This document shows positions 18,001-26,333 of a stretch of DNA of 64,000 bases, in pieces. Origin of the DNA: CAWGMT01 sp963823675 (lineage in GTDB: Bacteria; Planctomycetota; Planctomycetia; Isosphaerales; Isosphaeraceae); assembly GCA_963823675.1 (NCBI GenBank), contig CAWGMT010000008.1, positions 1 through 64,000 on the forward strand. The letters run 5' to 3'. The notes beneath the pieces were generated by a model. That model saw only the letters and a list, made by a program, of their open reading frames with translations, was not told the origin of the DNA and searched no databases. Every line of letters begins with the position of its first letter. The first letter of the stretch is position 1. The position numbers and the translations under genes were made by a program.

Positions 18001-18976
18001 TACCGGCTCGGGCGCTCTCTTCGCGGCGCGGTTGCGCAAGAGCGACCCGTTCCACCAATTCGCGCAGCCCACCTCATTCTGGCAGCTCGAACCGGAGCGT
18101 CGCGATCTGGCCTTGGCCACCTTCGAGCGGGTCTCCGGGCTCTCCTACGCCAGCGATGGCCGGATCGCCGCCATCAGCCCCGACGCGCGGTTGGCGGCCA
18201 TGCTCTGGGAACGCTGCGGCAGAGACGACGGGGGTGCGAGCGGTTCGTGGACGCAGCTCGAGCTCTGGGACTTGGCGACCGCGAGGCGACTGTGCCTCCT
18301 CTGGAGACAACAGAGATTCCTGACGCCATTCGGGCAGGGCGGCATGGGGGCAAAGTCGTATAGCTACTGGGTCAATGATCCGCATCAAATCGTCTGGAGC
18401 CGCGACTCCCGGAAGCTGGCGGTCGCGTTCAATGAAGGAGTCGTGATCTACGGAGTCCCTGACGGCAAGCCCTTGCGCTGGCTGGGCCGCTCGGCCCAGT
18501 GCGTCGGTCTGGGCCCCGACGGTCGCCATGTTTACTACGGAGCAGACACGAGCCGCATCAACGTCGGAACCGTTGATCCGCAACCGGACGAGGTGCCGGT
18601 CCGCGACGACCACTGCATCGATGGCTGTCCAGATAATCTCACGATGATCGCACCCCGGGCCACCTGGAAAGGGCACGATGGAATGGTCCTGGCCGTGGCT
18701 GTCAGCCCCGACGGCCGGACGCTTGCCTCCTCGGGCGAGGACCGGATGATCCGCCTCTGGGAGCTGCCAACCGGCCGGCCGCTGGCAGGCTGGCACGGCC
18801 ACGACGCGAGCGTGACGTCGCTGGCCTGGATGCCCGATGGCCGGATTCTCGTTTCGGGGGCTGCCGACGGATTGCTCAAGGTCTGGAACCTCCCCATGAT
18901 CCGCCGCGAACTGGCCGAGCTGGGACTCGACTGGAAAGACATTATTGGTCCTCGGTTGCGTGTTCACGCGCCATGA
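15080..18976 (+). CDS. Ser/Thr protein kinase with zinc ribbon and beta-propeller repeats
   Basis: About 1298 residues. I chose ATG 15080 over the in-frame ATG 15044 because GAGGAG lies 9 bases upstream. An N-terminal zinc ribbon has C7, C10, C23 and C26. The Hanks-type kinase domain spans about 98-365: glycine loop GGMGVVYKAR, catalytic Lys in VALKMI, HRDLKPAN catalytic loop near residue 220, DFGLAK near 240, and GTPSYMPPEQ. A single membrane segment (ATLAVLALAIASTLAA) follows at about 395-412, then roughly 800 residues of WD40-like repeats (SPDGRLLA, LWDIRTGKAIGRL, ASSGEDRMIRLWELPTGRPL), probably a sensor or scaffold beyond the membrane. Residues encoded by about 16131-16253 are out of frame: the expected RELAGDLGRYLAGKPIVARP is read in another frame, and the frame is then restored, so two compensating indels are likely. 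It sits between a sigma factor gene and an exported redoxin gene. Confidence 0.9.
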   Translation: MAATHICPNCGAPLPTDSPAGLCPSCLLMAGLADAPAAEMTEHGTDPSDQSDRTDPPRGDSTRSADSPATDAWSTAAAPASTTLPQSVGSVLGTVRYFGDYELLEEIARGGMGVVYKARQVSLNRPVALKMILAGQLASEADVRRFHLEAEAAANLDNPGIVPIYEVGEHDGQHYFSMGFVEGESLAEKVAAGPLPARQAAWLVRSVAESVQYAHERGVIHRDLKPANVLLDRQGKPRITDFGLAKTTRDDRGLTVTGQVMGTPSYMPPEQAAGRVREIGPTTDVYALGAILYCLLTARPPFQASSRTDTLLQVMETEPVPPRQLNGAVPRDLETITLKCLQKEPRKRYDSARAGRRPGSLPGRQANRGAASWSRRAAVAVVPPQSGSGRRSAIATLAVLALAIASTLAAERFRRQRDEIMLQERRTAAALAEVDQARARSQERLWESLAAEGRAQRLAGARWAALRALGDAAKIKPSDELRQQAIEAIAAPGVRLRYAIPFGLGHGAMYGYSSNAAPNAHVVIPSYEVPARETANDNASGFKAEIVRFTSDGALLAVGGRYRAEQLDQRKSTDAEKVYNILVHTRITILRVADGREVDRIDPGGIDPDELMQIDDFAFRPGSKALAFQDHRRGRKGLSLRDAALGKDVGFIAGAGPNSGASCFLFSPDGSRLVLTKAGRLCVVNSASLEEERSRPAAELNAFLSNDEVVIQEKGALKGWNVRTGRESFVFTIPPGKQLRSQIAFGSVVVLADATPAGTVSLWDIRTGKAIGRLDDAAVDQFGPRVAPDGDLLAFDARSEPGVLLLYDVARRMSRGRIEGVIEADPHFNMEARTSFSPDGRLLAALSRRNGYNDYEDALTVYEDTNTIQIWDVETRQKLASLPDCKVPFWSPDGRHLVTISPTAEVDAVSMVKVWEVANPTATYQLDRPVKAVSTSPDGRRLAVDDRLWDVVAGPWPYRLHPRPLPVSADYVSFTGSGALFAARLRKSDPFHQFAQPTSFWQLEPERRDLALATFERVSGLSYASDGRIAAISPDARLAAMLWERCGRDDGGASGSWTQLELWDLATARRLCLLWRQQRFLTPFGQGGMGAKSYSYWVNDPHQIVWSRDSRKLAVAFNEGVVIYGVPDGKPLRWLGRSAQCVGLGPDGRHVYYGADTSRINVGTVDPQPDEVPVRDDHCIDGCPDNLTMIAPRATWKGHDGMVLAVAVSPDGRTLASSGEDRMIRLWELPTGRPLAGWHGHDASVTSLAWMPDGRILVSGAADGLLKVWNLPMIRRELAELGLDWKDIIGPRLRVHAP

Positions 18977-19027
18977 AGCATGATTGAGCCTAGCTTTGTT
19001 ACTAACTCGGAGAGGGCCATCGTCAGC

Positions 19028-21235
19028 ATGCGCGAACATTTTTGTTGGTCGGGAGCGGCCGTCATTGCCGCGGGCTTGTTGTGTGGGTTAACACCTTCGT
19101 CTCGGGGCGACGAGCCCGTCAAGCCGACCGTGTCGGCGTCGGCAGCCAATCCGGCCGTTCCGGCGCCGGGGCACTCGGTGCATGGCGAGGCGTTCAATGA
19201 CGGCCCGCGGCACGCCGCGTACCTGATGCCGGGCATGGGCAAGATCCACTTTCCCGTCACAGCCAGCCGCGGGGCTCAGCCGTTCATCGATCAGGGGGTC
19301 GCCCAGCTCCATTCCTTCTATTACTTCGAGGCCGAGCGCTCGTTTCGCCAGGCTGCGAAGCTTGATCCCACCTGCGCCATGGCTTTCTGGGGCATGGCGA
19401 TGGCCAATGTCAACAACGAGAAGCGCGCGAAGGGATTTCTCACGGAAGCCCGCAAGCGGGCCGCCGGGATCAACCGCCATGAGACGCTCTATCTCGAGGC
19501 GCTCGAAGCGTTTTACAAGGACGGAGCGGGCCTGCGCGACCGGCGGCGCAATTGCCTGCTGGGCCTCGAGACAATCGTCCAGGAGTTTCCCGCCGACATC
19601 GACGCCCGCGCCTGGCTGGCAATGGTTACCTGGCAGGGATTTGGCGAAGGGATCGGCAGCCGGCAGGCCGTCGACACCGTCATCGATACCGTGCTTCAAG
19701 TCGAGCCCATGCATCCCGGCGGGCATCACTATCGCATTCACCTCTGGGACGGCGTCAAGCCGGTCCGTGCCGAGAAATCGGCCGCTGTCTACGCCAGGAC
19801 GGCGCCAGGGATCGCACATGCCTGGCACATGCCGGGCCACACTTACACCGGGCTGAAGCGGTACGCCGATGCCGCCTATCAGCAAGAGGGCTCGGCGCGC
19901 GTTGACCACGCCTACATGATCCGCGACCGGGTGATGCCGTTTGAGATCCATAACTACGCGCACAACAACCAGTGGCTCTGCACGAGCTACAGCCACATTG
20001 GACGAGCTCGCGACGCCATCGCCGTCGCACGCAATCTGGTGGACCAGCCCCGCGACCCGCAGAAAAACGGGCCCAACGACGGCGGCTCGCCCCAGCGCAA
20101 TGGACGGATCCGCTGGGCCGAGGTTCTCACGCGTTACGAGCTCTGGGACGAGTTGATCGACGCGACCAATACCGGCGCGCTCGACTGGTCGAGCATTCCT
20201 CTGGAACAGATCCAGCGGGCCTATGCGCTCGGTCGGGCCTACGCCGACAGGAACGACCAGGGCAAGCTGTCCCTCGAGATCGACGCTCTCAAGAAGTTTT
20301 CCAGTGGCGACGCCAGGTCCGCGTTAGCCGAGCTGGAAGGGCTGCGGCTTCTCGCCCGCGGTGAGATCGGTCCGGCTTTCGAACAATTTGCCAAGGCGAC
20401 GTCGATGCGCCCCGAGGCGCTGGCTCGCGCCCACCTGGCCGCTCGAAATTACGGTTTCGCCGAAACCACGGCTCGGAAAGCAGTCGATCAAAACCCCAAC
20501 CAGGTCGTCCCGCTGGCGGCCTTGGTCGAGATCCTGCACGCAGTCGGCAAGGACAAGGAGGCCAAAGCGGCATACCGCTTGCTCGCGCCGCTCGCCCGCT
20601 GGGCCAACCGCGATGTTCCGGTTTTCCGCCGCCTGGAACCGATCGTCGGACCGTGGAGAGCCGACAAGACCGGGACGGCGTGGCCCGGGCAGCCGGCCAG
20701 TTCATCGGGCACGGACGAGGCCACCGTCAACCGGATCGACCTGACGACGCTCGGTCCATTGGTCTGGAGCCCGTTTGCGGCGGAGCCGTTTTCCAGGCCC
20801 GACACGGCCGGCGCTTCCTGGAGCCTGGCAGGGCACAAGGGAAAGACGGTCCTGGTAATCTTCGTTCTGGGCGGGAAGTGCGCCCACTGCATGCAGCAGC
20901 TTCAGCTCTTTGGCAAGGAATACGAAGCCTTCCGGAAGCGCGGGATTGAAACCGTCGCGATCAGCACCGACGACCTGGCGGCCGCCAGGGAGCTGAAGAA
21001 CAACAAGGACGGGATCAAGTTCCCGATGCCGATGCTCGCCGATCCCCGGCTCGAGCTCTTCAAGCGTTATCGCGCATTCGACGACTTCGAGAACACGCCG
21101 CTCCACGGCACGTTCCTGATCGACGCCCAGGGAAACGTCCGGTTTCAGCGGATCTCGGCCGATCCGTTCCTGGACGTCGACTTCATCAGGACCGAGGCCG
21201 AGCGGGTGGCTCGGCTGCTCTTGCGAAAGACCTGA
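19028..21235 (+). CDS. Exported TPR protein with C-terminal thioredoxin-like (AhpC/TSA) domain
   Basis: About 735 residues from ATG 19028, chosen because it puts a signal peptide at the N-terminus (MREHFCWSGAAVIAAGLLCG); an in-frame ATG at 18980 would add 16 residues. The middle (about 70-520) is helical and TPR-like (FYYFEAERSFRQAAKLDPTC, ALARAHLAARNYGFAETTAR). It also has a His/Trp-rich patch (HPGGHHYRIHLWDG, AHAWHMPGHTYTG) that may bind metal. The last about 170 residues are a redoxin domain with GGKCAHCMQQ near residue 617, a CxxC pair like those of thioredoxin and peroxiredoxin-type reductases, followed by VAISTDD and GTFLIDAQGNVRF. It likely acts outside the cytoplasm as a thiol oxidoreductase tied to a protein-binding scaffold. 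It starts 51 bases after the kinase stop, so co-transcription is likely, and a hairpin follows its stop. Confidence 0.85.
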   Translation: MREHFCWSGAAVIAAGLLCGLTPSSRGDEPVKPTVSASAANPAVPAPGHSVHGEAFNDGPRHAAYLMPGMGKIHFPVTASRGAQPFIDQGVAQLHSFYYFEAERSFRQAAKLDPTCAMAFWGMAMANVNNEKRAKGFLTEARKRAAGINRHETLYLEALEAFYKDGAGLRDRRRNCLLGLETIVQEFPADIDARAWLAMVTWQGFGEGIGSRQAVDTVIDTVLQVEPMHPGGHHYRIHLWDGVKPVRAEKSAAVYARTAPGIAHAWHMPGHTYTGLKRYADAAYQQEGSARVDHAYMIRDRVMPFEIHNYAHNNQWLCTSYSHIGRARDAIAVARNLVDQPRDPQKNGPNDGGSPQRNGRIRWAEVLTRYELWDELIDATNTGALDWSSIPLEQIQRAYALGRAYADRNDQGKLSLEIDALKKFSSGDARSALAELEGLRLLARGEIGPAFEQFAKATSMRPEALARAHLAARNYGFAETTARKAVDQNPNQVVPLAALVEILHAVGKDKEAKAAYRLLAPLARWANRDVPVFRRLEPIVGPWRADKTGTAWPGQPASSSGTDEATVNRIDLTTLGPLVWSPFAAEPFSRPDTAGASWSLAGHKGKTVLVIFVLGGKCAHCMQQLQLFGKEYEAFRKRGIETVAISTDDLAAARELKNNKDGIKFPMPMLADPRLELFKRYRAFDDFENTPLHGTFLIDAQGNVRFQRISADPFLDVDFIRTEAERVARLLLRKT

Positions 21236-21237
21236 GG

Positions 21238-21273
21238 CGCGGAGCGAGAATAATTGTCGCCTTTCGCTCCGCG
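21238..21273 (+). terminator. Hairpin after the TPR-redoxin gene
   Basis: CGCGGAGCGA at 21238-21247 is a perfect 10-bp inverted match of TCGCTCCGCG at 21264-21273, with a loop of about 16 bases, immediately after the stop codon at 21235. A partial third arm (TTTCGCGGAGCGAAAA, 21285-21300) could form an alternative pairing. No U-tract follows the first hairpin, but the second arm is followed by AAAA only. Confidence 0.6.
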
Positions 21274-21334
21274 ATAGGACGCTCTTTCGCGGAGCGAAAA
21301 ACGAGTATACCCGAAAGTTCATGGCGTCCCGATC

Positions 21335-21505
21335 TCAAAATCGTCGCCACTTGAGTCGGGCCCGGCGGGCCAATTGGGCGAGGAACGGTTCTCGATAAGC
21401 CAGGACGGGGACATCGGCCGACCAGCGCTCGATGTCTTCGGCCAGCGCCATCGGCGAAGTGTATCGATCCGCCGGCCTGCGAGCCATCGCCTTCAAACAG
21501 ATCGC
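21335..21505 (-). pseudogene. Relic of a Ser/Thr kinase: C-terminal lobe fragment
   Basis: Reading the minus strand from 21505 to the stop ending at 21335 gives AICLKAMARRPADRYTSPMA, then LAEDIERWSADVPVLAYREP, and a basic end (ARRARLKWRRF). This is the end of the kinase domain and juxtamembrane part seen in planctomycete kinases; compare CLKAIARQPSERYPSAATFA and DLERWLADEPVSAWREP in the kinase gene at 41246-45240. A stop lies in frame just upstream and the N- and C-terminal parts are missing, so this is a 56-codon relic. It is on the opposite strand to its neighbours. Confidence 0.75.
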
Positions 21506-21704
21506 TTGACTTATTCATCATGCGGCCAGCGCCCAAAATCAGTCAGGCCGGCGCCTAGGATGGGAGACCAGGTGACCGCAGTCTGAGTGAACGCCGGTAC
21601 ACTTGAGCCCCGGCGGCCCCCGTTCGGCTTGCGCGCTTGTCGTCGATCGTCTCATTCATTCCGGCTACTTCCATGCACTGCCTGACAACTAAGGAATTAT
21701 CATC

Positions 21705-23960
21705 ATGTTGGCACGTCGCTTGAGGAGTTTCATGAGTCGTTGGTCCGCCGCATCGCCCAAGCATGCGCGGCAGAGGTCGCGCAGGGCGTCCATGCGGTGC
21801 CAGCCATGGGCCGCTGCCCTGGAAGCACGCACCCTTCTGAGCACACTGACTGTCACCAATGACAGCGACAGCGGTTCCGGCTCCTTGCGCGGTGCGCTGG
21901 CCGCGGCGGTAGCCGGCGATACGATCAAATTCGCTCACTCGGCATACGGGACCATCACGCTCATGAACGGGCCGCTCCAGGTCGCGTCCAGCGTGACGAT
22001 CGACGGACCGGGGGCGAAGGACGTCACGATCAACGGCAACAACACATTTCAGGATCTTCTGGTTGATGCCAACGTCTCGGCCAGCGTCTCGGGCCTGACG
22101 CTTACCGGGGGCCAGGGACCGGCGACCGCGTATCCGTACGGGGGCGGCGGGATCTTCAACGATGGCACCTTGGCGGTCGCCAATTGCGTCATCACCGACA
22201 ACGCGGGCGGCCAAGTTGGGGGTGGGATCTTGAACAATGGCAGCCTGACGGTCACGGGCAGCGTCGTGAGCAATAACACGGCCATCTACGGCGGCGGCGG
22301 GATATTCAACAATGACACTCTGACGGCCGCCAATTGCGTCATCACCAGCAATTCGAGCGGCAATTTTGGTGCAGGCGGCGGCATCGACAACAACGGCAGC
22401 GTGACGGTCAATAGCAGCGTCGTGAGCAATAACACGGCCACCTTTGGCGCCGGCATCCAGAACAATCCCACCGCCGTCCTGGGAATTAGCGGCAGCACGA
22501 TCGCGAACAATGCGGCGGGGGAACTCGACGGCGGCATCGGCAACTTCGGTGGCAAGGTGAAGATCACGAACAGCGTCGTGAGCGGCAACTCGGCCCCCTC
22601 GGGCGGTGGTGGAATCGGTGACACCAGGTTCAGCGGGGGCGGAGGCACGCTGACCATCGACAATAGCTTGATCAGCAACAACTCGGCGCCGAACGGCAAC
22701 AACGGCGGCGGCATCCTGGTCAACGGTGGTTCATTGACGCTCAGCCTAAGCACGGTCGCGGACAATACAATCGGCAGTAGTAATGCGGGTTTGGGCGCCG
22801 GTGGCGGGATCGCCGCACTCGGCGCGACGACTCTGAACATCTCCGGGAGCCTGTTTGAGGGCAACAAGGCCGTGAGTTCCCAGTCCGGTGAGGTTGATGG
22901 CGGAGCCATCTATACTCTGAACGAGGGCATATCCCCCGCCGCCACTCTGAACATTTCGAATAGCACGTTCCTGGGAAACGCGGCCGTCGGAGGATTCCAG
23001 GCTTACGGCGGGGCGGTGCATGTCGATTACGGTGTCAACCTCACAGTGACCGGAACCAGTTTCACGGGTAACACGGCCACGGCCGGTGATTACGTGGAGG
23101 GAGGGGCCATGGATGTGGTGCAGTATGTATTCGGCCAGGTCCCGACCCAGGCGACGATCGCGAACAGCACGTTCCAGGGGAACGCGGCCATAGTTCCGGC
23201 CACGTCGACCTACCCGTTCGGATCTGCCGAGGGGGGAGCCTTGTTCGCCAGTGGCCCACTGACCGTGAGCGGCAGTATCTTCACCGCGAACCGGGCAGTT
23301 GGCGGACCGGACGGGGGGTTCGGCGAGGGCGGCGCGATCCAGCTTCAAGGCTTCTCCACGGCCAATCTGTCGAACAGCCTGGTCATGAACAACAGTGCGA
23401 TCGGCGGGCCCGGCGGCGGCTGGGGTTTCGGTGGCGGCCTCAATTTCTTGGGCAGCACCGTGACGGTCGAAAACACTGGCTTTACGGAAAATCAGGCAAT
23501 CGGCGGCGCCGCATCGGGGGCCGGCAGCCAGGGTGGCCTCGGGGAAGGCGGTGGCATTGCGTTTTTCGGGACACTCACGTTGACCGACTGTACGCTCGGA
23601 GCCAACGAGGCCGAGGGCGGCGCGGGTACGGACGGCGCCACGGGTGGGTACGGCGAGGGAGGCGCGATCGAGAACGGCAGCGGGACCCTCACCGTGACCA
23701 GTTCCACGATCTTGGGGAACGAGGCCATCGGTGGCGCCGGCGGTGGCAACGGTTCTGGCGGCGGGATCTTCACCTTTGGCACGACGACCATCACGGACAC
23801 CCTGATCACGCTCAATCTGGCTGACGGCGGCAGCGGTCAGGGAATCGGCGGCGGCCTGTATATCGCCGGCGGCTCCACGACCCTGACAGGCAAGACCGCG
23901 GTCGTTCTGAATTTTGCCACGACGTCCAACAACAACATCTACGGAACCTATTCCACGTAG
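21705..23960 (+). CDS. Exported right-handed beta-helix protein, copy 1
   Basis: A 751-residue protein. ATG 21705 is preceded by AAGGAATTATCATC, and the same leader precedes the next gene. A basic N-terminus leads to LEARTLLS (residues 39-46), a form of the planctomycete LEPR-XLL leader motif, and then TVTNDSDSGSGSLRGALAAA, the entry motif of polymorphic beta-helix proteins. The rest consists of coils of about 20-25 residues with GGGI(F/L)NNG and NSxxxGN signatures (GGGIFNDGTLAVANCVITDN), typical of a parallel beta-helix. In contrast to the large minus-strand paralogs there is no dockerin, Ig-like domain or PEP-CTERM end; it stops after SNNNIYGTYST. Function is unknown; a secreted or surface role is inferred. 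It is a tandem duplicate of the gene at 24113. Confidence 0.85.
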   Translation: MLARRLRSFMSRWSAASPKHARQRSRRASMRCQPWAAALEARTLLSTLTVTNDSDSGSGSLRGALAAAVAGDTIKFAHSAYGTITLMNGPLQVASSVTIDGPGAKDVTINGNNTFQDLLVDANVSASVSGLTLTGGQGPATAYPYGGGGIFNDGTLAVANCVITDNAGGQVGGGILNNGSLTVTGSVVSNNTAIYGGGGIFNNDTLTAANCVITSNSSGNFGAGGGIDNNGSVTVNSSVVSNNTATFGAGIQNNPTAVLGISGSTIANNAAGELDGGIGNFGGKVKITNSVVSGNSAPSGGGGIGDTRFSGGGGTLTIDNSLISNNSAPNGNNGGGILVNGGSLTLSLSTVADNTIGSSNAGLGAGGGIAALGATTLNISGSLFEGNKAVSSQSGEVDGGAIYTLNEGISPAATLNISNSTFLGNAAVGGFQAYGGAVHVDYGVNLTVTGTSFTGNTATAGDYVEGGAMDVVQYVFGQVPTQATIANSTFQGNAAIVPATSTYPFGSAEGGALFASGPLTVSGSIFTANRAVGGPDGGFGEGGAIQLQGFSTANLSNSLVMNNSAIGGPGGGWGFGGGLNFLGSTVTVENTGFTENQAIGGAASGAGSQGGLGEGGGIAFFGTLTLTDCTLGANEAEGGAGTDGATGGYGEGGAIENGSGTLTVTSSTILGNEAIGGAGGGNGSGGGIFTFGTTTITDTLITLNLADGGSGQGIGGGLYIAGGSTTLTGKTAVVLNFATTSNNNIYGTYST

Positions 23961-24112
23961 CCTGGACCGGCTCGAAATCCGGTCGGGTCACAACGGCAGC
24001 CCAGTCCGCGGCGTGAACGCCGGTGCGCTAGAGCCCGGCGGCCCCGTTCGGCGTGCGCGCGTCTTCATTCCGAGTCGTCCCATCCACTGCCTTGCAACAA
24101 GGAATTATCATC

Positions 24113-26221
24113 ATGGTACTGCATCGCTTCAAGAACTTGATGAGTGGTTGGACCGCTGCATCGCCACGGCATGCGCGCCACCGATCGCGCAGGGCGTCCA
24201 TTCGGTGCCAGCCATGGGCCGCTGCCCTGGAAGCACGCACCCTTCTGAGCACGCTGACTGTCACCAATGACAACGACAGCGGCTCCGGCTCATTGCGCGG
24301 CGCGCTGGCCGCGGCGGTCGCGGGCGATACGATCAAATTCGCTCACTCGGCCTACGGGACCATCACGCTCTCCAGCGGGCCGCTCCAGGTCGCGTCCAGC
24401 GTGACGATCGACGGACCAGGGCCGAAGGAGGTCACGATCAACGGCAATAACACGTTTCAGGATCTGCTGGTCGATGCCAACGTCACCGCCAGCGTCTCGG
24501 GCCTGACGATCACGGGGGGCCAGGGACCGGCGGCCTATCCGTACGGGGGCGGCGGGATCTTCAACGATGGCAGCCTGACCGTCGCCGATTGCGTCATCAC
24601 CAGCAACGAGGCGGTCTATGATGGAGCCGGGATCTTCAACAACGGCGGCCTCTCGGTCACGAGCAGCGTCGTCAGCAATAACACGGCTGGCTACGGCGGC
24701 GGCATCTTCAACAATTTGTCCGCCACCTTGGAACTCAGCGGTAGCACGATCACGAACAATTCGGCCGGGAGTTATGGCTTCGGCGGCGGCATTGAGAATC
24801 TTGGCACGGCGACAGTCACCGGCAGTGTCGTCTCCAACAACTCGGCCGGCGAGGGCGGTGCTATCAGCGACTCGAGTTACGGCGGTTCCGGAGGCGGACT
24901 GACCCTCACCAACACCAGCGTCAACAACAACACGGCAACTGGCGGCGGCGGGGGCCTCTCCGCGCTCAATTGCTCTGTGACGATTACCGGTAGCACGTTC
25001 GCGAACAACGCGACCGGCAACAGCAATTCGTCCGACAGCTTGGGTGGTGCGATCAACGCCACCGGCATGACCACCCTGAACATCTCCCGAAGTCTGTTCA
25101 CGGACAACACGGCCGTGGCAGTCGACTCTGACTACGAGGGTGCCGCTGCGGGCGGCGCCATCTATATGAGCAACTACGGCGCTACCAGCGCCGGCCCCTT
25201 CGGCAATCTGAACGTCTCGAATACCACGTTCCTGGGAAACACTGTCGTTGGGTCCACCGGCTACGGCGGTGCAATGTACATCGACCTCGGTATCACAGTC
25301 ACCGTGTCCGGGACCTCCTTCACCGGTAACACGGTCACGGGCGATTACGACGAAGAGGGAGGGGCCGTAAGGGTGAACGTGTTCTCGTACCTGGAACAGT
25401 CGAGTTTCACGGATTGCACGTTCCAAGGCAACGCGGCCGTTGTGCCGGCCACGTCGTCGGTCCCGGGCGGGTCTGCCGTTGGGGGGGGCCTGGCCAGCGA
25501 AGGCTTCGGTGGTGAACTGACTGTGAGCGGCACTGCCTTTGTCGCGAACCAGGCGGTCGGTGGGCCGGATGGCGGATTCGGCGTCGGCGGTGCGATCTTT
25601 GAAGTGGGTGGGACCACGCTCAATCTGTCGAACAGCCTGCTCATGAACAACAGTGCTATCGGCGGGCCCGGCGGTGGGGGAATCGGCGGCGCCATTTACA
25701 ACCTCGATGTCGTGACGGCCGACAACACCAGCTTTGTCGGCAACCAGGCTAAGGGCGGCGCCGCATCGGGGACCGGTAACCAGGGAGGCATCGGTTTGGG
25801 CGGAGCCATTGAGAACTTCGGGACGCTGGGCCTGACCGATTGTAACCTCGCAGCCAACGAGGCCGAGGGCGGTGCTGGTACTGACGGCGCCACTGGCGGC
25901 ACCAGCCAGGGCGGCGCCATCGAGAATGGCGGGGCGCTCGCCGTCCTTGGTTCCGCAATCGTCGGCAACGAGGCCAAGGGCGGTGCCGGCGGTGGCGACG
26001 GTTATGGCGGCGGGATCTATTCCTCAGGCACGGCGACGCTCACCAGCACACTGGTCAGTTTCAACGAGGCCGACGGCGGCAGCGGCGGCGGCCAGGGAGT
26101 CGGCGGCGGCCTTTACATCGCCAGCGGCAGCATGACCCTGCTGGGTTCGACGGCGGTCGTTCTGAATTTCGCAACGACCTCCAACGACAACATCTACGGG
26201 CCCTATTCCACTTCGCGCTGA
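24113..26221 (+). CDS. Exported right-handed beta-helix protein, copy 2
   Basis: A 702-residue paralog of the gene at 21705. The start at 24113 was chosen over the in-frame ATG at 24053 because GGAATTATCATCATG matches the copy-1 start exactly. The leader again has LEARTLLS followed by TVTNDNDSGSGSLRGALAAA, and the C-terminal end is SNDNIYGPYSTSR. Coils follow the GGGIFNNG / NNSAGxYGGG pattern. The first about 120 residues and the last about 150 are almost identical between copies while the middle differs in coil number, as expected when beta-helix coils are gained and lost. The upstream region (GTGAACGCCGGT onwards) is duplicated too, so both are likely under the same control. Confidence 0.85.
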   Translation: MVLHRFKNLMSGWTAASPRHARHRSRRASIRCQPWAAALEARTLLSTLTVTNDNDSGSGSLRGALAAAVAGDTIKFAHSAYGTITLSSGPLQVASSVTIDGPGPKEVTINGNNTFQDLLVDANVTASVSGLTITGGQGPAAYPYGGGGIFNDGSLTVADCVITSNEAVYDGAGIFNNGGLSVTSSVVSNNTAGYGGGIFNNLSATLELSGSTITNNSAGSYGFGGGIENLGTATVTGSVVSNNSAGEGGAISDSSYGGSGGGLTLTNTSVNNNTATGGGGGLSALNCSVTITGSTFANNATGNSNSSDSLGGAINATGMTTLNISRSLFTDNTAVAVDSDYEGAAAGGAIYMSNYGATSAGPFGNLNVSNTTFLGNTVVGSTGYGGAMYIDLGITVTVSGTSFTGNTVTGDYDEEGGAVRVNVFSYLEQSSFTDCTFQGNAAVVPATSSVPGGSAVGGGLASEGFGGELTVSGTAFVANQAVGGPDGGFGVGGAIFEVGGTTLNLSNSLLMNNSAIGGPGGGGIGGAIYNLDVVTADNTSFVGNQAKGGAASGTGNQGGIGLGGAIENFGTLGLTDCNLAANEAEGGAGTDGATGGTSQGGAIENGGALAVLGSAIVGNEAKGGAGGGDGYGGGIYSSGTATLTSTLVSFNEADGGSGGGQGVGGGLYIASGSMTLLGSTAVVLNFATTSNDNIYGPYSTSR

Positions 26222-26294
26222 CCGGCTCGGAAGCGGGTGTTTCATTACGGCGGGCCAAGCCGAGTGATATTGCGCGATGGAAGATCTCAAGGAT

Positions 26295-26333
26295 CCCCTC
26301 ACCCCGGCGGCGAGAGAGGTCGTGGGTGAGGGG
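26295..26333. repeat. Inverted repeat CCCCTCACCC / GGGTGAGGGG
   Basis: A perfect 10-bp inverted repeat with a 19-base spacer lies between two convergent genes and overlaps the last codons of the kinase on the minus strand, which therefore end in YAPHPRPLSPPG. It may act as a bidirectional terminator. The sequence resembles the small CCCCTCACCC palindromes scattered through planctomycete intergenic regions, so the kinase stop may be provided by an inserted repeat. Confidence 0.6.
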
